A stretch of 52,045 nucleotides of DNA, from assembly GCA_001799695.1 (NCBI GenBank), contig MGTY01000107.1, positions 1-52,045 of the forward strand. The letters run 5' to 3'. Of the stretch, positions 32,513 to 41,869 are shown in pieces. Below the pieces are notes generated by a model. It worked only from the letters and a program-made list of their open reading frames with translations. It searched no databases and was not told where the DNA came from. The DNA is from Elusimicrobia bacterium GWA2_69_24. Its GTDB lineage: Bacteria > Elusimicrobiota > Elusimicrobia > UBA1565. Made by a program: the position numbers and the translations under genes. Position 1 is the stretch's first letter. The number at the start of each line of letters is the position of its first letter.

Positions 32513-34123
32513 ATGACCGAGACTCCTCTCATCCAGACCTCCGTCCGCCAGGAGAGCGCGGATTTCACCGAGAACGTCCGCTATCATCAGGGACTCCTCG
32601 ACGACCTCCGGCTCCGGCTGGAACGCGTGCGCCAGGGCGGTTCCGAGGAGTCCGTCAAGCTGCACCGCAGACGCGGGAAGCTCACCGCGCGCGAGCGCAT
32701 CGCCCGGCTCCGAGACCCGGGTTCGGAGTTTCTGGAGCTCTCGCCGATGGCCGCCTTCGGGATGTACGGCGACGAAGTGCCCTCCGCCGGCCTCGTCACC
32801 GGCATCGGCTCCATTGCCCAGCGCCTCTGCCTGATCGTGGCCAACGACGCCACGGTCAAGGGCGGCACCTATTATCCCGAGACGATCCGCAAGCACATCC
32901 GGGCGCAGGAGATCGCGCTGGAGAACCGGCTGCCCTGCATCTACCTCGTGGATTCCGGAGGCGTGTTCCTGCCCAAGCAGTGCGAGGTGTTCCCCGACAA
33001 GGAGCACTTCGGGAAGTTCTTCTACAACCAGGCCCTGCTCTCCTCCCTGGGCATCGCGCAGATCTCGGTGGTCATGGGGATGTGCACCGCCGGCGGCGCC
33101 TACGTCCCGGCCATGTCGGACGAGACCATCATCGTACGCGGGATCGGGACCATCTATCTCGGCGGGCCGCCGCTGGTCAAGGCCGCCACCGGGGAGGAGG
33201 CGAACGTCGAGGACCTGGGGGGCGGCGAGATGCACAGCCGCATCTCGGGGGTGACCGACCACCTCGCCAAGGACGACGCCGACGCCCTGCGCATCTGCCG
33301 TTCCGTGGTGGAGAACCTGAACATCCCCAAGGCCCCGGGCCCCCTGGAATGCGAGGAACCGGCCTATCCGGTCTCCGAGCTCTACGGGATCGTCAACCGC
33401 GACCTGCGCCGGCCCGGGGACGTCCGGGAAGTCATCGCGCGCATCGTGGACGGCAGCCGCTTCCACGAGTTCAAGGAACGCTACGGCTCCACCTTGATCT
33501 GCGGGTTCGCGCGGATCCACGGCTACCCCGTGGGGATCCTGGGCAACAGCGGCATCCTGCTCCCGGAATCCTCGCTCAAGGGCGCCCATTTCGTCGAGCT
33601 CTGCTCCCAGCGGAAGGTCCCCCTGCTCTTCCTGCAGAACATCACCGGCTTCATGGTGGGGACGCAGGTGGAGCAGGCGGGGATCATCAAGCACGGGGCC
33701 AAGATGGTGCAGGCCGTGGCCACCGCTCCGGTCCCCAAGCTCACGGTCATCATCGGCTCCTCCCACGGGGCGGGCAACTACGCCATGTGCGGCCGCTCGT
33801 ACGGCGGGCGCTTCCTCTTCACCTGGCCGAATTCCCGCGTCTCGGTCATGGGGGCGGAGCAGGCGGCGCAGGTGCTGACGATAATCAAGCGTGAGCAGCT
33901 GGCGCGGCAGAAGAAGACGCTCTCCGAGGAGGAGGCCGAGAAGATCGCGGCCCCCATCCGCGAGCAGTACGAGAAGGAAGGGCATCCCTACTTCGGGACC
34001 GCGCGGCTCTGGGACGACGGGATCATCGAGCCCGCCGACACCCGGCGCATCCTGGGCTTCTGCCTGCAGGTGGTCTCCCGGACCCCCGTGGCGGAGCACC
34101 GCTTCCCCGTTTTCCGCATGTGA
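32513..34123 (+). CDS. Acyl-CoA carboxylase carboxyltransferase subunit (methylcrotonyl-CoA type)
   Basis: This 536-residue protein is a crotonase-fold carboxyltransferase. Typical elements are [46 protein letters not shown], the [17 protein letters not shown] segment characteristic of methylcrotonyl-CoA carboxylase beta, AYVPAMSDE, and [19 protein letters not shown] with [18 protein letters not shown]. It transfers carboxyl from biotin to 3-methylcrotonyl-CoA, giving 3-methylglutaconyl-CoA. The biotin carboxylase/BCCP subunit is not in the window. It overlaps the hydratase gene (TGATG), which catalyses the next step of leucine breakdown. Confidence 0.9.
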   Translation: MTETPLIQTSVRQESADFTENVRYHQGLLDDLRLRLERVRQGGSEESVKLHRRRGKLTARERIARLRDPGSEFLELSPMAAFGMYGDEVPSAGLVTGIGSIAQRLCLIVANDATVKGGTYYPETIRKHIRAQEIALENRLPCIYLVDSGGVFLPKQCEVFPDKEHFGKFFYNQALLSSLGIAQISVVMGMCTAGGAYVPAMSDETIIVRGIGTIYLGGPPLVKAATGEEANVEDLGGGEMHSRISGVTDHLAKDDADALRICRSVVENLNIPKAPGPLECEEPAYPVSELYGIVNRDLRRPGDVREVIARIVDGSRFHEFKERYGSTLICGFARIHGYPVGILGNSGILLPESSLKGAHFVELCSQRKVPLLFLQNITGFMVGTQVEQAGIIKHGAKMVQAVATAPVPKLTVIIGSSHGAGNYAMCGRSYGGRFLFTWPNSRVSVMGAEQAAQVLTIIKREQLARQKKTLSEEEAEKIAAPIREQYEKEGHPYFGTARLWDDGIIEPADTRRILGFCLQVVSRTPVAEHRFPVFRM

Positions 34124-34908
34124 TGGAATACCGGCACCTGGCCCTGAGCGCGGAAGGCCCGGTCCTGCGGGTCGCCTTGAACCGCCCCGAGGTGCGCAAC
34201 GCCCTCGACGAGACGACCATCGCCGAGCTGACCGACTGCTTCCGCCGCCTCGGGAAGAGGCCGGTCGCGGGCCGCCGGGCCGTCCTCCTATGCGGCGCCG
34301 GACCCGCCTTCTGCGCCGGAGGGGACGCCCGGTGGATGCGGCGCACGGCCGCCTACACCCGCGCCCAGAACCGCAAGGACGCCCTCTCCCTGGCCCGGAT
34401 GTTCGAGGCGGTGGAGGCCTGCCCCCTGCCCGTCATCGGCAAGGTGCACGGGAGCGCCTACGGCGGCGGGCTCGGTCTGGTCGCGGCCTGCGACCTGGTC
34501 GTCGTCGAGAACTCCGCCAGGCTGTCTTTCTCCGAATGCCGGCTGGGCATCTACCCCGCCGTCATCAGCACCTTCGTCCTGCCCAAGATCGGCCTCTCGC
34601 ACGCACGGCGGCTCTTCCTGTCCGGGGAGGTTTTCGGCGCCGCCCTGGCGGTCCGCATCGGCCTCGCCCACGAGTCCGCGGACACGGACCGGCTGGAGGC
34701 CCGCATCGCCGCGTGGGTGGAGGACATCCGCCGCGGGGGGCCCGCCGCGGTCGCCGCGGCGAAGGGCTTCCTGCGCGCGACCGCCGCCCTGCCGACCCGG
34801 GCGAAGCGGATCGCCTTCTCCGCGGGCGCCCTGGCCGCGGTGCGCTCCTCTCCCGAGGGCAAGGAAGGCCTGGCCGCCTTCCTGGAGAAGCGTCCTCCCT
34901 CCTGGTAG
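34123..34908 (+). CDS. Enoyl-CoA hydratase/isomerase family protein (probable methylglutaconyl-CoA hydratase)
   Basis: This 261-residue crotonase-family protein starts at ATG 34123 inside the carboxylase stop; a GTG three bases earlier is possible. The oxyanion-hole and CoA-binding motifs are LLCGAGPAFCAGGDARWM and GKVHGSAYGGGLGLVAACDLVV, and the SECRLGIYPAVIS segment holds the acidic residue region. Next to a methylcrotonyl-CoA carboxylase it most probably hydrates 3-methylglutaconyl-CoA to HMG-CoA. The specificity is inferred from context. Six bases separate it from the MFS gene. Confidence 0.85.
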   Translation: MEYRHLALSAEGPVLRVALNRPEVRNALDETTIAELTDCFRRLGKRPVAGRRAVLLCGAGPAFCAGGDARWMRRTAAYTRAQNRKDALSLARMFEAVEACPLPVIGKVHGSAYGGGLGLVAACDLVVVENSARLSFSECRLGIYPAVISTFVLPKIGLSHARRLFLSGEVFGAALAVRIGLAHESADTDRLEARIAAWVEDIRRGGPAAVAAAKGFLRATAALPTRAKRIAFSAGALAAVRSSPEGKEGLAAFLEKRPPSW

Positions 34909-34914
34909 AACCCT

Positions 34915-36189
34915 ATGGCAGATAACCCGACGGTCCGTCATCCCTGGTGGTACGTCCCCACCCTGTATTTCGCGGAAGGCCTGCCCTACATCCTCGTCAA
35001 CACGGCTTCGGTCATCCTCTACAAGCGGATGGGCGTGGACAACGCCAGCATCGCCTTCTGGACCAGCTGGCTCTACCTGCCCTGGGTCATCAAGATGTTC
35101 TGGGGACCGCTGGTGGACGTCTATTCCACCAAGCGCCGCTGGGTCTACGGGACGCAGTTCGCCATGGCCGCCTGCCTGACTTTGGTCGCTTTCTCTCTGC
35201 AGACCCCGGCTTACTTCTACATGTCCCTGCTCGCCTTCACCGTAGGGGCCTTCATCTCCGCCACCCACGACATCGCGACCGACGGCTTCTACATGCTGGC
35301 CCTCGATGAGAAGGACCAGGCCTTCTTCGTGGGAATCCGTTCCACCTTCTACCGCCTGGCCATGATCTTCGGCTCGGGCCTGCTGGTCTACCTCGCCGGC
35401 CGGCTCGAGGTCGCGACCGGGAACGTCCCGCTGAGCTGGTCGGCCGTCCTGGGCCTTTCCGGCGGGATGTTCGTCCTGTTCGCCGTCTATCACAAGCTGG
35501 TGCTCCCCAAGCCCGAGGCGGACCAGCCCCGGACCGCGGCTTCAGCCGGAGGGGAGGCATCTTTCGCGGAGATCCTGCGCTCGTATTTCAGGCAGGACAA
35601 GATCCTGGCGACTTTGGCCTTCATCCTCCTTTACCGCTTCGGGGAGGCCATGCTCGTCAAGCTGGCCTCGCCCTTCCTCCTGGACGCCCGCGAGGCGGGC
35701 GGTCTGGGCATGACGACCTCCCAGATCGGGATCGTGTACGGCACCGTCGGCATCGGCGCCCTGGTGGTGGGGGGCATCCTGGGGGGCTGGCTCATCGCGC
35801 GCTACGGCCTGCGCAAGTGCATCTGGCCCATGGCCTTCCTGCTCAACTGTCCCGACCTCTTCTACCTCTACATGGCCTACGCCCAGCCGCCGGTCGTCCA
35901 GGCGGGAGCCCTCGTGGCCTTGGAGCAGTTCGGCTACGGGGTCGGGTTCACGGCCTTCACGGTGTACCTGATGTACCGGGCGGGCGAGAGCAGCTACAAG
36001 ACCTCGCACTTCGCCATCTCGACCGGCATCATGGCCCTGGGGATGATGCTTCCGGGCTTCGTCAGCGGCTGGCTGCAGCAGCGTTTGGGCTACCAGACGT
36101 TCTTCATCATCGTGTGCCTGGCGACCATCCCGGGAATGCTGGTGATCCCCTTCATCCCGACCGAGGAACCCCGGACTCCGGCCGCCTAG
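34915..36189 (+). CDS. AmpG/PAT-family MFS transporter
   Basis: This 424-residue protein has about 12 membrane helices. Its start, WWYVPTLYFAEGLPYILVNT, and the ATHDIATDGFYM motif are typical of the peptide-acetyl-CoA transporter family (TC 2.A.1.25), which contains AmpG (muropeptide import) and the eukaryotic acetyl-CoA transporter. The position six bases after two acyl-CoA genes leaves either type of substrate open. No lactamase or muropeptide-recycling gene is nearby. Its stop overlaps that of the convergent CHAP-like gene. Confidence 0.85.
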   Translation: MADNPTVRHPWWYVPTLYFAEGLPYILVNTASVILYKRMGVDNASIAFWTSWLYLPWVIKMFWGPLVDVYSTKRRWVYGTQFAMAACLTLVAFSLQTPAYFYMSLLAFTVGAFISATHDIATDGFYMLALDEKDQAFFVGIRSTFYRLAMIFGSGLLVYLAGRLEVATGNVPLSWSAVLGLSGGMFVLFAVYHKLVLPKPEADQPRTAASAGGEASFAEILRSYFRQDKILATLAFILLYRFGEAMLVKLASPFLLDAREAGGLGMTTSQIGIVYGTVGIGALVVGGILGGWLIARYGLRKCIWPMAFLLNCPDLFYLYMAYAQPPVVQAGALVALEQFGYGVGFTAFTVYLMYRAGESSYKTSHFAISTGIMALGMMLPGFVSGWLQQRLGYQTFFIIVCLATIPGMLVIPFIPTEEPRTPAA

Positions 36190-37682
36190 GGCACGCCCGG
36201 CATCTTCTGGCCGGGTCTTTCGATGATGTAGGCCGCCACGCGCGGCGTCATTTTGGCCTGGATGGCCTTCACGGCCGCCTTCTTCTTGGCCAGGACCGCG
36301 GCGGCCTTTCGGCGGGAGGGGGTGTCGCGGCCGGTGTTGGCCGCGTCGTAGGCGGCCTGGGCTTCCGACAACTCCTTCTGCGCCGCGGGCAGCATGGCCG
36401 CGGCCTTGGCGGGAACGGTCCCGAGCTCCTCGAGGCAGGCGACCTGGAAGGTCCCGCAGCCGTCGCTGCAGGCCTGGGGGGGATTGACGCGGGTGATGAT
36501 CTCGATGTGTCCGCTCTTGGCGCTGTAGCCGCAGGCGTTGGGCGACCAGACCACGATGGCGCCGATGGGCAGGGGCCAGGCCGGGACCGGGATGCGCAGG
36601 AGTTTGCGGTTCACCAGGCCCGGGTTCTTGTCCACGAAAGCGGCGAAGAGCTTGGCGTGCGCCCCGCTGCCGGCCGCGTCGATGTTCTTGCGGTCCACGA
36701 TGCCCGCCTTCTGCAGGGCCGACTTCACGTAGGCGTAGCAGTAACCGGTGAAGCCGATCTCGTCGCGCACCGCGATCTGGGCGAGCTTGGTCCCGGCGGC
36801 CAGATCCGCCGAGTTGAGCGGCGGTTCGCTGGTCTTGAGTCCCTTGGCCTGGGTGAAATCGGGGCTGCTCCGGCCCGCCGCGTCCGCGGCCCGGCGCTGC
36901 AGGGAACGGCCGATGCCCCCGGTGTTGCTCCAGGGCACGGGCGCCACGGCGTCGCCGTTGAGGTCGATCAGCGGCATCCCCGAGCCCAGGCGGGTCCGCA
37001 TGTCGGCCATCTTCCGGCCGAGGTCCTCCGATAGGGTGGGCGCGAACCGGGAGCGGTCGGCCGCTATCGCGGCCAGCACGCGCACGCCGGCCGGGCTGGC
37101 GGCCATCGGACCGGAGTTCGCCGCGACCCGGGCCGGGTCGAGGTACACCGCTTCCGCGGCGCGGCGGCCGAGGCAGAACTGGTAGTAGCCCCGGCGGTCG
37201 TAGGCCTGGTTGCGCGCCTCGCCCTGGCAGGCCGTGACCAGCGACTTCTCGGAGGCGTCCAGGGACCGGCCCGCGCGGTTGTTGGGGACGAAGTTCCGTT
37301 CGACGATGACCCCTACGGCCAGGGACTGGGCGACCTGCCCGACCATGAGCTTGTAAACGTCGGTGGAGATGGTGCTGGGGCCGCCCTGGACGTATTCGGC
37401 GTTGCCGATGAGCTCTTCGAGCCGGCGCACGGCCACCGCGGCGCTGGAGAGGCCGGGCTCCTTCAGCCCCTCCAGCAGAGGCTCGAGGATCGCGGGGTCC
37501 GGCATCCCCTCATCCTTAAGGAAAGACTGACCGGCCTGCTCGAAGACGAGCATGTAGTTCTGCTCGAAGGCTTGCTTTTCGGCGCCCGCGGTCTTGGGGA
37601 CCACGGCGACGCGCTTGCGCGGTTTAGCGGAAGCGCTCAAAGGGAGCAGGAGCAGCAGCAGGGCGAGGAGGGGTCGGGACAT
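36186..37682 (-). CDS. Secreted CHAP-like putative amidase/peptidase
   Basis: This 498-residue protein has a clear signal peptide (LLALLLLLLPLSASA). Residues about 30-280 are helical and of unknown type. The segment around residues 305-400 looks like a CHAP/NlpC-type cysteine hydrolase: Cys315 in FTGYCYAYVKSALQKAG, then a PLPIGAIVVWSP turn and His392 in SAKSGHIEIITRV. The last 90 residues are Ala/Lys-rich and helical. Peptidoglycan cleavage in the periplasm is likely but unproven. It lies 42 bases downstream of the glycogen synthase fusion, which carries another papain-like domain. Confidence 0.7.
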   Translation of the reverse strand: MSRPLLALLLLLLPLSASAKPRKRVAVVPKTAGAEKQAFEQNYMLVFEQAGQSFLKDEGMPDPAILEPLLEGLKEPGLSSAAVAVRRLEELIGNAEYVQGGPSTISTDVYKLMVGQVAQSLAVGVIVERNFVPNNRAGRSLDASEKSLVTACQGEARNQAYDRRGYYQFCLGRRAAEAVYLDPARVAANSGPMAASPAGVRVLAAIAADRSRFAPTLSEDLGRKMADMRTRLGSGMPLIDLNGDAVAPVPWSNTGGIGRSLQRRAADAAGRSSPDFTQAKGLKTSEPPLNSADLAAGTKLAQIAVRDEIGFTGYCYAYVKSALQKAGIVDRKNIDAAGSGAHAKLFAAFVDKNPGLVNRKLLRIPVPAWPLPIGAIVVWSPNACGYSAKSGHIEIITRVNPPQACSDGCGTFQVACLEELGTVPAKAAAMLPAAQKELSEAQAAYDAANTGRDTPSRRKAAAVLAKKKAAVKAIQAKMTPRVAAYIIERPGQKMPGVP

Positions 37683-37724
37683 TGGGGTTCCCCATCCGAA
37701 TAGTAACCCCGGAAGCTCCGACTT

Positions 37725-40520
37725 TCAAGGGGTGCGGCCGGTGGGCAGGACGCGGGCGGCCATGGTCCCTTCGGGGACCGACACCGCGGTGTCGCTGAAC
37801 CTCTCGAGGTCCCAGTACTTCCAGGACTCCCGCCAGCGCAGGGGCGCGACCAGGCCGTGCGTGTCCACCTGCTTCCCTTTGGTCTGCACGGCGTGCCGGA
37901 CCCTGCGGTAGGAGACGGTGCTCACGTTGGAAGGGTCCTGGGCCCGGTAGCGTTCGTAGAGGTCCACCCAGATCTCCTTGGGCCAGGCGGTGGGGCGGGA
38001 CAGGATGCCCGCCGCGGTCAGTCCCTTTGAGGCCCAAAGCGCGCAGTTGCCCCATTCCGCGCGCAGGGCCGGGATGAAGCGCGCGAGGAAATTGAGCAGG
38101 TTCGGGAAAGCCAGGAAGAACTTCGCCTGCCGGGACTTCGCGCGGGCCGCGAGTCCGGTGTAGTAGCGGTCCAGGGCCATGATCCGCTCCGGGGGAAGGT
38201 CCTCGATGCGGACCGAGAACATGCCCCGGTTGTACACCCCACCCTGCTCGGAACCGGTGTCGAAGACGTTGGTGCCGTAGAGATAATCCCGGGGGTCGAG
38301 GAAGTTGACCATCTCCCGACCCTTGGCGCCCACGATGTTCATGACTTTCTGGGTGCCGTCCGGCAGGGTGTAGCGCACCACGGCGTGCCCGTAGGGGTTG
38401 GTGCCGCTGCCCGAGTCGCGGCTGAGTTTCCAGACCGGCAGGGGCCGCACGAAGATGTACTCCAGGGCGGGGGGCTTGCTGCGGCCCAGGGCCGCGTCCG
38501 TCTCGCGCAGGATGCTCGCCTTGTTGGCGATCTCGGTCCCGTGCTTGGCCCCGAAATCCGGGGCCACCGGCCCCGTCCCGGTGAGCCGGCGCAAGAGCGC
38601 CTCATAGGCGTCCAGGGCCGGGCCCCAGGAGGAATCCTTCTCCATGGCCGTGCGGCGGGTCCGGGCCAGGGCTGCGCGGTCGCGGAAGAGTCGTACGGCG
38701 GCGGCGGCGGCCTCGGCGAGGGCCGGCGCGCCGACGGCCGACAGGAAGAGACCGTCGCCTTTCTCGGGGTCCGAGCGCCAGTCGGTGACGGTGTCCGCCA
38801 GGCCGCCCAGCCGGGTGACGAGGGGGAGCGTGCCGAAGCGCTGGGCGATGAGTTGGGAGAGGCCGCAGGGCTCGAAGCGCGAGGGCATGAGCAGGAAGTC
38901 CCCGGCGGCGTAGAGCAGGTGTACGAGGACTTCGTCGAAGGGGTGTACCGCCACCCGGCCGGGGTATTCGGCCGCCAGGCGGGCCGCGCTCGCCTCCAGG
39001 TCCTGGTCGCCCGAGCCGGTGATGGCGAGCTGTCCGCCCAGGTTCAGGATCTCCCGGGCCGCCTTCATGATGAGGTCGATGCCCTTCTGCTGGGCGAGGC
39101 GCGAGGCCACGACGAAGAGCGGCGCGTCGGGCGTGACCTCGAGCCCCAGGCGGCGCTGGAACTCGGCCTTGTTGGCGGCCTTGCCTTCGGCCGCGTCGGC
39201 GGTCCCGTAGTTGCGGGCCAGGAACTCGTCCTGGCGCGGGTCGTTGAGCGCCGGATCCACCCCGTTGAGTATCCCGGAGACCCCGCCGGGACGGGCCGCG
39301 AGGGCGTCCTCCATGCCCATGCCGAATTCCTTGGTGTCGGTGATCTCCCGCGCGTAGTTCGGGCTGACCGTCGTCACGGCGTCGGCCAGCCGGATCCCGG
39401 CCTTCAGCATGTTGAAGCCGCCGAGGTGGCCGAGCGGGCCCCGGTCCACGTCCTCCGCCGAGAACCCGAGCTTGAGCGCCGAGTCCCGGCCGAAGGCGCC
39501 TTGGAAAGCGATGTTGTGGATGGTCATGACCGTGCGCGTCGCCGCGAAGAAAGGGTCGGCCTTGTAGACCAGGCGCAGAAAGGCCGGAATGAGGGCCGCG
39601 TGCCAGTCGTGGGCGTGCACCACGTCGGGCCGGATCCCCAGGGTACGGGCCGCCTCCAGCGCGGCCCGGGCATAGAAGCCGAAGCGCTCATCCGCGTCGT
39701 CGGAACCTCCGGCGCTGTAGGCGTCGTAGGAGGAGTACCCGCTGTAGCTCGAATACGGGCCGCCGTCGCGGTCGAAGTACCCGGGGTGGTGCACCAGCAC
39801 CACCCGCACGCCGGCGTGCTCGCCGACGAGCAGCAGGCCCCGCTCAACCCGGTCTCCGACCGGGATCAGCACCTCGCCGGCGGGCTGGAGGTCCAGCCCC
39901 TGGCGCTTGAGGCCCCGGTAGTTGGGGAGGACCAGGGTGACGTCATGGCCGCGGCCCGCCAGCCCGCGCGCCACGGCGTCCACCACGTCGGCCAGACCTC
40001 CGGTCTTCACGAAGGGCACGGCCTCGGCCCCGGCGACCAGGATGGAGAGCGGCCGGCTCTGGGCGGATCCGTCGAAGGCGGCGCCAAGCTCGGCAGCCTT
40101 GCCCTCGGGAGGAGCGCGGGAGTCCGCGGCCGCGCCCGGCGGCCCGGCCGAAAGGGCGGCGGCGACGGCCGAAGGCGCCGCGGTCTTGGCGGTCGTCGGT
40201 CCAGGCGCGGCCTGGGGCAGGGCGACGGAGAGGGCGGGGCGGAGGGGATCGCGTCGCAGCGCGTCCGGTGAGAGGGCCGGCGCCGGAAGGAGCGCGGGAG
40301 CCGCGCCGAGGACGGGAACCGTCAGGGGCATCCCATAGAGTCCGCTGTTCCGCTGGGGGGCCGAGAGCCAGGGGGTGAGGCCGGCGGCGAAGGGCGCGGC
40401 GGGGGCGGTGACGGGCCCCGCGACGGGGGCCGGGGTCCGGAGGGCGGCGGCCGGAGCCTCGGCGGGCGCGATTGGGTAGGCGAGGAGGGCGGCCGCGAGG
40501 AAGCGGAGTCGTCTGAGCAT
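37725..40520 (-). CDS. Glycogen synthase (GT5) with secretory N-terminus and C-terminal papain-like domain
   Basis: This 931-residue protein has three parts. Residues 1-155 are a signal-like hydrophobic start (FLAAALLAYPIAPAEA) and a long Ala/Pro-rich linker. Residues about 157-645 are a complete GT5 glycogen/starch synthase: the ADP-glucose-binding KTGGLADVV, HAHDWHAALIP, IHNIAFQG, NGVDPAL, ASRLAQQKG, and the acceptor-side FEPCGLSQLIAQRFGTLPLVTRLGGLADTV. Residues about 690-890 are a separate domain with His712 in NPYGHAVVRY and Cys826 in EWGNCALWAS, a His-before-Cys order seen in permuted papain-like (LRAT/DUF4105-like) folds. A Tyr/Ser-rich insert lies near residues 252-272. Export of a GT5 enzyme would be exceptional, since ADP-glucose is cytoplasmic. 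Confidence 0.85.
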   Translation of the reverse strand: MLRRLRFLAAALLAYPIAPAEAPAAALRTPAPVAGPVTAPAAPFAAGLTPWLSAPQRNSGLYGMPLTVPVLGAAPALLPAPALSPDALRRDPLRPALSVALPQAAPGPTTAKTAAPSAVAAALSAGPPGAAADSRAPPEGKAAELGAAFDGSAQSRPLSILVAGAEAVPFVKTGGLADVVDAVARGLAGRGHDVTLVLPNYRGLKRQGLDLQPAGEVLIPVGDRVERGLLLVGEHAGVRVVLVHHPGYFDRDGGPYSSYSGYSSYDAYSAGGSDDADERFGFYARAALEAARTLGIRPDVVHAHDWHAALIPAFLRLVYKADPFFAATRTVMTIHNIAFQGAFGRDSALKLGFSAEDVDRGPLGHLGGFNMLKAGIRLADAVTTVSPNYAREITDTKEFGMGMEDALAARPGGVSGILNGVDPALNDPRQDEFLARNYGTADAAEGKAANKAEFQRRLGLEVTPDAPLFVVASRLAQQKGIDLIMKAAREILNLGGQLAITGSGDQDLEASAARLAAEYPGRVAVHPFDEVLVHLLYAAGDFLLMPSRFEPCGLSQLIAQRFGTLPLVTRLGGLADTVTDWRSDPEKGDGLFLSAVGAPALAEAAAAAVRLFRDRAALARTRRTAMEKDSSWGPALDAYEALLRRLTGTGPVAPDFGAKHGTEIANKASILRETDAALGRSKPPALEYIFVRPLPVWKLSRDSGSGTNPYGHAVVRYTLPDGTQKVMNIVGAKGREMVNFLDPRDYLYGTNVFDTGSEQGGVYNRGMFSVRIEDLPPERIMALDRYYTGLAARAKSRQAKFFLAFPNLLNFLARFIPALRAEWGNCALWASKGLTAAGILSRPTAWPKEIWVDLYERYRAQDPSNVSTVSYRRVRHAVQTKGKQVDTHGLVAPLRWRESWKYWDLERFSDTAVSVPEGTMAARVLPTGRTP

Positions 40521-40525
40521 CGACT

Positions 40526-40531
40526 ATATTA
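40526..40531 (-). promoter_or_regulatory. Candidate -10 box of the glycogen synthase fusion gene
   Basis: The AT-rich patch reads AATAATATAGT on the minus strand. TAATAT ends five bases before the ATG at 40520. No Shine-Dalgarno is visible. Confidence 0.35.
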
Positions 40532-40591
40532 TTCCCAAAAGAGGGCTCGGGCGGGAGGGCGGAAGGTCCCGGTTCGGCGGCGGTAGAAGAC

Positions 40592-41869
40592 CTATGCCGA
40601 ACGGCCCAGGCAGGCGTTATCCCGGCAGGCGCGGAAGCGGTGCAGGAGGTTGAAGCGGTGACGGGCGACCCAATCGTAGACCGGGTCGCCGACCCGGCGC
40701 AGGCCGGGGAGGTTGAGCAGCGGCGCCAGGGGCCAGGCCAGGGGCAGTCGGAGGCTCAGCCTCCGCATCACGGAGAAGCCGGAGGAGAGCCGGCCGCCCG
40801 CTTCCAGGAGCTGGATGCGCGCGTGGCAGGCCTCGGGCGTGAGCGACGGGTGCAGGCTGGAGACGTCCTGGCTCCGGAAATCCACGGGCTCGATGCGGCC
40901 GGACAGGTCCAGGGCGAGGATGCGGGCCAGGGAAGCCCGGCAGAAGCCGCAGGCCCCGTCGAAGACCAGCCGGTCCCGTCCCAGCCGGGCCCGCCGCCGA
41001 CGCCCGGCCTCGACCCAGCCCAGGAGGGTCTCGGGTTCGACGAAGAGCAGGAGCATGGGCGGGAACAGGAAGAAGAAGATGGTGGGCACGTGCATGGTCG
41101 CGAGCAGGAGGACATGGAACAAGAAGCCGAGGGCGATGGCGAAAGGCCGGGTCCGGCGCCAGAATAGCAGCCAGGCCATGTTCAGTTCGCAGATGATGAC
41201 GCCCGCCCCGATGAGCCAGCAGAGCCGGGGGTGGGCGGCCAGGAACCCGCGTCCGGGGAACTCCTTGATGATCCCGAGGGCCGGACCGTTCATGAGGTAC
41301 CAGTACGGATTGTCGACCAGCCAATTGCCTCCGGCCGTGATCTTCGCCAGTCCCGTGAAGAAGTACGTGCTCGCGAGCTGGATCTGCAGGAGGCGCTGGA
41401 TGAAGAAGGGCCTCTTGCGGCGCCAGGGCTCGGGCTCCCCGCGGATGAGACAGTCCAGAGAGAAGCAGTCCCCGGGATAGGGCGTGATGACGAGGAGGAA
41501 CATCGTGACCAGGAGTATGTCGTAGGAGAGCGTTCCGATGTGCAGGGAATTGCGCGCGTAGAAGTAGTAGCAGGAGAGGTCCAGCAGGACCCCCGCAGGC
41601 CGGGTGAAAAGCCCGGCGAGGAAAGCCGCCCAGGAGACCAGGAACACGCCCGCCATGGCCCACACCAGCCAATCCGGGCTGCGGTCCGCCCATTCCAGGG
41701 CCCAGGTCGGGAAGAAGGACGGGTTGTACTCCCGGAAGGAGCCGGCGAGGTAATTGTCCCGCATCTGGAAGAAGGTGGGGATCACGTGCAGGCCGACCGT
41801 GGCCGCGGCCGCGACCCTGAAGCCGGCCAAGCCGAGGGAAGGCCGCTCCTCCAGGAAGAAGCCGTTCAT
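40592..41869 (-). CDS. HTTM domain membrane protein fused to a DCC thioredoxin-like domain
   Basis: I start at ATG 41869, which overlaps the upstream stop (ATGA); 425 residues. Residues about 10-290 form the HTTM fold of vitamin-K-dependent carboxylase-like proteins, with many membrane helices (GVLLDLSCYYFYARNSLHIGTLSYDILLVTMFLLVITPYPGD spans the best part). The last 130 residues are a DCC domain with the redox motif VFDGACGFC (DxxCxxC). Such fusions are widespread but uncharacterised; the carboxylase activity of bacterial HTTM proteins is unproven. Three further Cys near the end (ACRDNACLG) are notable. Confidence 0.85.
   Translation of the reverse strand: MNGFFLEERPSLGLAGFRVAAAATVGLHVIPTFFQMRDNYLAGSFREYNPSFFPTWALEWADRSPDWLVWAMAGVFLVSWAAFLAGLFTRPAGVLLDLSCYYFYARNSLHIGTLSYDILLVTMFLLVITPYPGDCFSLDCLIRGEPEPWRRKRPFFIQRLLQIQLASTYFFTGLAKITAGGNWLVDNPYWYLMNGPALGIIKEFPGRGFLAAHPRLCWLIGAGVIICELNMAWLLFWRRTRPFAIALGFLFHVLLLATMHVPTIFFFLFPPMLLLFVEPETLLGWVEAGRRRRARLGRDRLVFDGACGFCRASLARILALDLSGRIEPVDFRSQDVSSLHPSLTPEACHARIQLLEAGGRLSSGFSVMRRLSLRLPLAWPLAPLLNLPGLRRVGDPVYDWVARHRFNLLHRFRACRDNACLGRSA

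Noticed and set aside
31283..34099. A 938-codon antisense frame over the glycosidase fusion and carboxylase
   Set aside because: It covers two unrelated sense genes with strong motifs and has no domain or ribosome site of its own.
34915..36189. Beta-lactamase induction transporter AmpG proper
   Set aside because: It is in the same family, but no muropeptide-recycling or lactamase gene is near and the neighbours are acyl-CoA enzymes, so the specific name is not justified.
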